From Actinomyces glycerinitolerans (GTDB lineage Bacteria > Actinomycetota > Actinomycetes > Actinomycetales > Actinomycetaceae): a stretch of DNA of 64,000 nt. Location: NCBI RefSeq assembly GCF_900098745.1, contig NZ_FQTT01000009.1:124001-188000 (forward strand). The letters run 5' to 3'. The translations under genes and the position numbers were made by a program. Below, in pieces: positions 60,989 to 64,000 of the stretch. Each line of letters begins with the position of its first letter. Within the stretch, counting starts at the first letter, position 1. A model generated the notes under the pieces. That model made no database searches, had not been told where the DNA came from, and saw only the letters and a list, made by a program, of their open reading frames with translations.

Positions 60989-62911
60989 CTACTGCGGATC
61001 TTTCAGGAAGATGCGCACCTTGGCCGAGAAGCGACTGCTCAGGAAGGCGAAGTAGCCGGCCTGCAGGGCGAGCAGCGGGATGAGGATGATCAGAAAGCGC
61101 CCGTACAGGAGCCGGGAGGCGATCCGTGCCATCACCAGGTAGTTCATGGCGAAGCCCGTGTTGACGACCGCCAGCAGCACCGGAACGGTGAACAGTACCA
61201 GCAGTTGCCTGCGCTGCACGCGCAGAATCTCCCGCAGCGACATGCCCATGCGGTGCAGGTTCCGTGTGATCGGCAGGTTGTCCCGCACGCTGGAAACCAG
61301 CCGGAAGTAGATCAGGCTGGCCGAGGCGGCCATGAAGACCGCGGAGAACAGCACGCCCACGTAGGTGAAGATCTGGTGGCTGAACTCGTCGGCGTCGATC
61401 TCATCAATGCGCGGGATGAACAGGAAGCTCTCGCCATCAGCCATCCCGACGCCGATCGTATTGCGCACGGTGGTGGAGAAGGCGCGGGCGCCGGAGTCAT
61501 GCAGCGCGTCGTCGAAGTCGAACAGGTGGGCACGCATGGAGGTCGTGCGCGGCTGCTGGGAGATCTCCTGCAGCGTCTGGTCGGCGACCACGTAACAGTC
61601 AATGTTGCGCGGATTGTCGAGCAGCCGGGTGCCGGCGCCTACCACCTCGAGCTCGCCGACGCCATCCACGCCGACCGTACTCCCGGTTGTTTCGCTCGCC
61701 CCACTGATGTCGAGCGCCTGGCCGGCCGCCAGGTCGGGGTGCTCTCCGGTCACCCGGCCGTACTCCTCCTCGGATACGAACTTGGTGTCCACCAGACCCA
61801 CATCGTCTCCTTCTCCCAGGAGGATGAAGTCCAGCGTGTACTGCTGATGATCGATGCCGTTGCCGTCCAGCTCCCGCTCAATGAGCGCGAGGTCCCCTGC
61901 CTCCCGATCGCTGTCGCCAAAGGCGTAGTAGGTGGCGGCGAAGGGGATGCTGGCCGTGATATCGGCGCGGACGGACATGGCCAGGGAGATGGATGCGGTG
62001 ACGGCGCAGAAGGCCGCGGTGAGCAGCATGGTGGAGATGAACATGGAGGTCACCCCGCTCTTCAGGCGGTACAGCAGTGCCGAGACCCACAGCGCGTTGC
62101 CGCCGCGAAGGTAGCGGCGTGAGTGCTTCTGGATGCCGGTGATGGCCAGGAAGACGAACTGGCTCAGAACCAGGAATGTGCCCACCATGAAGCACCCGAT
62201 CAGCACGTAGTTCAGCGTCTTCTCCAGTACGTGGTCGATCAGCGCCGGGGCGGTTCCTGCACAACGCGGGTAGAAGGTGAGCGCATAGCCGAGTAGCAGC
62301 ACCACCGCCCCGACAACGGCCAGCGGGACGGAGAAGCGCACGCCCTTGGCCTCATGCCCCGGGGAGGAGAGCAGCTCGAGTATGGGGCGCCGGGACAGGC
62401 CGCGAACCAGGAGCAGGGTGACCAGCACGAACACCACCGCGAATCCGATCGCCGTATCGCGAATCGGTGCCAGGGGCGTCTTCCAGGTTATGTTGGACAG
62501 GCGGACGATGCGCGCCATGATCAGCACCGACAGATGGCCGAAGGCCGTCCCCACGAGCATGCCGACCACAATGGCGCTGGCCCCGATCAGGGAGTTCTCC
62601 GCCAGCAGCATGCGCCGCAACTGGCGGCGCGACATGCCCATTGCCCGCAGCGTGCCGAAGGTGCGTCGGCGCCGATCCACGAAGGAGTAGATCGAAAGCG
62701 ACAGGAACATGACCGCGAACACGAGCACGATCACCGAGGCCATCCGCATGAACAACTGGATGCTACTGTCGTCCTGATCCAGCTCGGGGTGATCGGCGTT
62801 GACGGCGAAGATGAAGAAGATCGTGACGGTGAAGACGCTGCTCAACCAGTAGGCGATGTAGGTCTCCGTATCGCGCAGAACATTGTGCTTCGCGAACTGC
62901 CAGAGGGTCAT
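60989..62911 (-). CDS. BceB-like ABC permease (FtsX family)
   Basis: This 640-residue permease has ten predicted helices and two FtsX segments. One is near residues 55-170 (FLSLSIYSFVDRRRRTFGTLRAMG). The other is near the C-terminus (LPITRNLHRMGMSLREILRVQ). Between helices 7 and 8 is an exterior domain of about 190 residues (roughly 320-510), the hallmark of peptide-antibiotic-sensing BceB-type permeases. It starts MTLWQFAKHNVLRDTETYIAYW, typical for BceB. It overlaps the ATPase gene by 4 bp. The likely role is to free lipid II cycle intermediates from antimicrobial peptides. Confidence 0.9.
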   Translation of the reverse strand: MTLWQFAKHNVLRDTETYIAYWLSSVFTVTIFFIFAVNADHPELDQDDSSIQLFMRMASVIVLVFAVMFLSLSIYSFVDRRRRTFGTLRAMGMSRRQLRRMLLAENSLIGASAIVVGMLVGTAFGHLSVLIMARIVRLSNITWKTPLAPIRDTAIGFAVVFVLVTLLLVRGLSRRPILELLSSPGHEAKGVRFSVPLAVVGAVVLLLGYALTFYPRCAGTAPALIDHVLEKTLNYVLIGCFMVGTFLVLSQFVFLAITGIQKHSRRYLRGGNALWVSALLYRLKSGVTSMFISTMLLTAAFCAVTASISLAMSVRADITASIPFAATYYAFGDSDREAGDLALIERELDGNGIDHQQYTLDFILLGEGDDVGLVDTKFVSEEEYGRVTGEHPDLAAGQALDISGASETTGSTVGVDGVGELEVVGAGTRLLDNPRNIDCYVVADQTLQEISQQPRTTSMRAHLFDFDDALHDSGARAFSTTVRNTIGVGMADGESFLFIPRIDEIDADEFSHQIFTYVGVLFSAVFMAASASLIYFRLVSSVRDNLPITRNLHRMGMSLREILRVQRRQLLVLFTVPVLLAVVNTGFAMNYLVMARIASRLLYGRFLIILIPLLALQAGYFAFLSSRFSAKVRIFLKDPQ

Positions 62912-63705
62912 CGTCCCTCACCGCCGATGAGCTTGAGGACGTTCAGGATCTCATCGTAGAAGGCCAGTCGGTCGTCTTCCCGATACAGCTCGGAGTGCAC
63001 GGCGCCGTCCTTGATGAACACCACCCGTTTGCACCAGCTCGCGGTGCGTGCATCATGGGTGACCACGATGGTGGATACCCCTCGGCGCTCGTTGAGATCG
63101 GAGAAGATACGCATGACGTCCTGCGCGGCCGCGGAGTCGAGATTCCCGGTCGGCTCGTCCGCGAGCAGCAGCTGCGGTCCGTGAATGATCGCCCGTCCGA
63201 TGGCTGCCCGCTGCGCCTGACCGCCCGAAACCTCATGCACCCGGTGGGCCAGGACATCCCCGATGCCGAGCTGCTCTGCCACCGCCCGGGAGCGGCGTCG
63301 CATGCGGGCGGGGCTCTCATTCGCCGCCAGCATGAGCGGCAGCATGATGTTCTCCTGAATGGTCAGCGTGTCCACCAGGTTGAAGTCTTGAAACACGAAC
63401 CCCAGTCGTGTCCGCCGGAAGACTGCGGCCTCCTCCTCGCTCAGGTCGGCCGGATTCTGACCTCCTACGCGTACGGTGCCCGAGGTGACCGGCAGGATTC
63501 CCGCCACCAGATTCAGGACCGTGGACTTGCCACTACCCGAGGGCCCCATGATTGCCACCAGTTCGCCCGCGCCTATGCGCAGCGAGAGCTGATTGACGGC
63601 CTTGACCCTGACCGTGTCCCCGTAAATCTTGCTCACGCCCTCCAGCGACACCACGGCCGGTCCGGGCTCGTGTGTCACGGTGTTTCGCATTGCCGTTTCA
63701 GTCAT
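62908..63705 (-). CDS. BceA-like ABC ATPase
   Basis: This 265-residue ATPase has Walker A GPSGSGKSTVLN, a Q-loop VFQDFNLVDTLT, signature VSGGQAQR, Walker B LLLADEPTGNLD and the H-loop VTHDARTASW, all intact. The start at 63705 has GGAAGGGG upstream; GTG or ATG further up would add unneeded residues. It overlaps the BceB-like permease by 4 bp and follows a sensor-kinase gene on the same strand after 112 bp. Confidence 0.93.
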   Translation of the reverse strand: MTETAMRNTVTHEPGPAVVSLEGVSKIYGDTVRVKAVNQLSLRIGAGELVAIMGPSGSGKSTVLNLVAGILPVTSGTVRVGGQNPADLSEEEAAVFRRTRLGFVFQDFNLVDTLTIQENIMLPLMLAANESPARMRRRSRAVAEQLGIGDVLAHRVHEVSGGQAQRAAIGRAIIHGPQLLLADEPTGNLDSAAAQDVMRIFSDLNERRGVSTIVVTHDARTASWCKRVVFIKDGAVHSELYREDDRLAFYDEILNVLKLIGGEGR

Positions 63706-63783
63706 TGCTTGCCCCTTCCGTGTGTTCGGCAACTGCCGTTAAAGCTATTGCCCGTACGGGGCGCGAACCATCGAAGCGGGTGA

Positions 63784-63812
63784 CCGCGGGTGACAATCGC
63801 TGTCACCTGCGG
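63784..63812. promoter_or_regulatory. Palindrome upstream of the BceAB genes
   Basis: CCGCGGGTGACA (63784-63795) and TGTCACCTGCGG (63801-63812) pair at 11 of 12 positions around a 5-base centre. The core TGACA-N5-TGTCA resembles BceR-type response-regulator sites (TnACA-N4-TGTnA). It could instead be a terminator of the kinase gene. Confidence 0.5.
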
Positions 63813-63817
63813 TGTGG

Positions 63818-64000
63818 TCAGGCAACCGCGGCTGTGCTTGTGCCGAAGCGCACGGTGACGGTGGTTCCCTCATCGACGGCCGAGGTGATCTGCAGCGAGT
63901 GTCCGAGGCGTTCGAGCACCTGCTTGACCAGGTACAGGCCCACCCCGGAGGACTGCGAGCCCGCTCGGCCATTTGAACCGGTGTAGTACAGGTCGCATAC
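63818..64000 (-). CDS. Sensor histidine kinase, C-terminal end (partial)
   Basis: Sixty codons of a gene that continues past the right edge. The segment YYTGSNGRAGSQSSGVGLYL is the G2 ATP-binding box, and LVKQVLERLGHSLQI with GTTVTVRF is the end of a HATPase_c domain as in BceS-like kinases. With the BceAB-like genes downstream this suggests a complete peptide-antibiotic detoxification module whose kinase body and response regulator lie outside the window. Confidence 0.85.
   Translation of the reverse strand, partial: VCDLYYTGSNGRAGSQSSGVGLYLVKQVLERLGHSLQITSAVDEGTTVTVRFGTSTAAVA

Noticed and set aside
1..64000. tRNA, rRNA or riboswitch genes
   Set aside because: I looked for T-loop (GGTTCRA) contexts and conserved riboswitch cores and found none that fold convincingly; a tRNAscan-SE and Rfam search would settle it.

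Overview
The window is high-GC DNA with dense coding on both strands. Its gene content (pta-ackA, HPr, a GH36/ABC raffinose-type operon, BceAB-type ABC genes, several aldo/keto reductases, many leaderless starts) suggests a fermentative, host- or gut-associated actinobacterium, most likely Actinomyces or a close relative in Actinomycetaceae. That placement is inference from gene content; there is no rRNA or tRNA in the window to confirm it.

Layout. 1-8414: a DUF4011/UPF1-like helicase-nuclease cut by the left edge, then a SWIM/SNF2 helicase. 8426-12021: two tandem paralogous, Pro/Gln-rich, single-pass membrane proteins. 12381-13007: an NAD(P)-binding protein. 13537-16695: glutamate decarboxylase and a glutamate/GABA antiporter-like permease (acid resistance). 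16807-20860: small housekeeping genes (VOC, GNAT, two HAD phosphatases, a PTH2-like hydrolase, GtrA). 21183-26735: alpha-galactosidase plus two sugar ABC permeases and a binding lipoprotein, without a local ATPase. 26891-31761: HPr, RNase HI, and pta-ackA on the minus strand. 31979-35609: GntR regulator, sugar porter, LacI regulator. 35792-39326: full-length GMP synthase, a RelB-like/MazF-like toxin-antitoxin pair, and a second GMP synthase without the glutaminase domain. 39337-47928: aldo/keto reductase, GNAT, MerR/GyrI-like regulator, then a UbiD-transporter-UbiX-LpdD-like operon predicted to import and decarboxylate an aromatic acid, then an SDR and another aldo/keto reductase. 48152-52200: an accessory patch with two DUF4143 ATPases, each preceded by tandem 23-bp repeats, a zinc-ribbon regulator, and a DUF4143 remnant. 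52484-55845: aldo/keto reductase, ABC-F ATPase, small membrane protein. 56032-60966: ribose/galactose-type ABC importer with divergent LacI regulator. 60989-64000: BceB/BceA-like transporter and the tail of a sensor kinase.

The most unusual signals are non-coding. Two gapless 122-bp elements with terminal inverted repeats (38116-38237 and 50193-50314) show paired differences between their arms. Perfect-period 23-bp arrays stand directly upstream of the two DUF4143 ATPase genes. A 29-bp inverted repeat sits in a cluster of CACGACC motifs. Orphan ends resembling ISL3-family termini occur at four intergenic sites. One divergent gene pair appears to have each leaderless promoter buried inside the other gene's first codons.

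As a whole the region is metabolic, dealing with galactoside and other sugar uptake, acetate overflow, acid resistance and aromatic acid decarboxylation. Defence-like or selfish modules are scattered between the metabolic operons.
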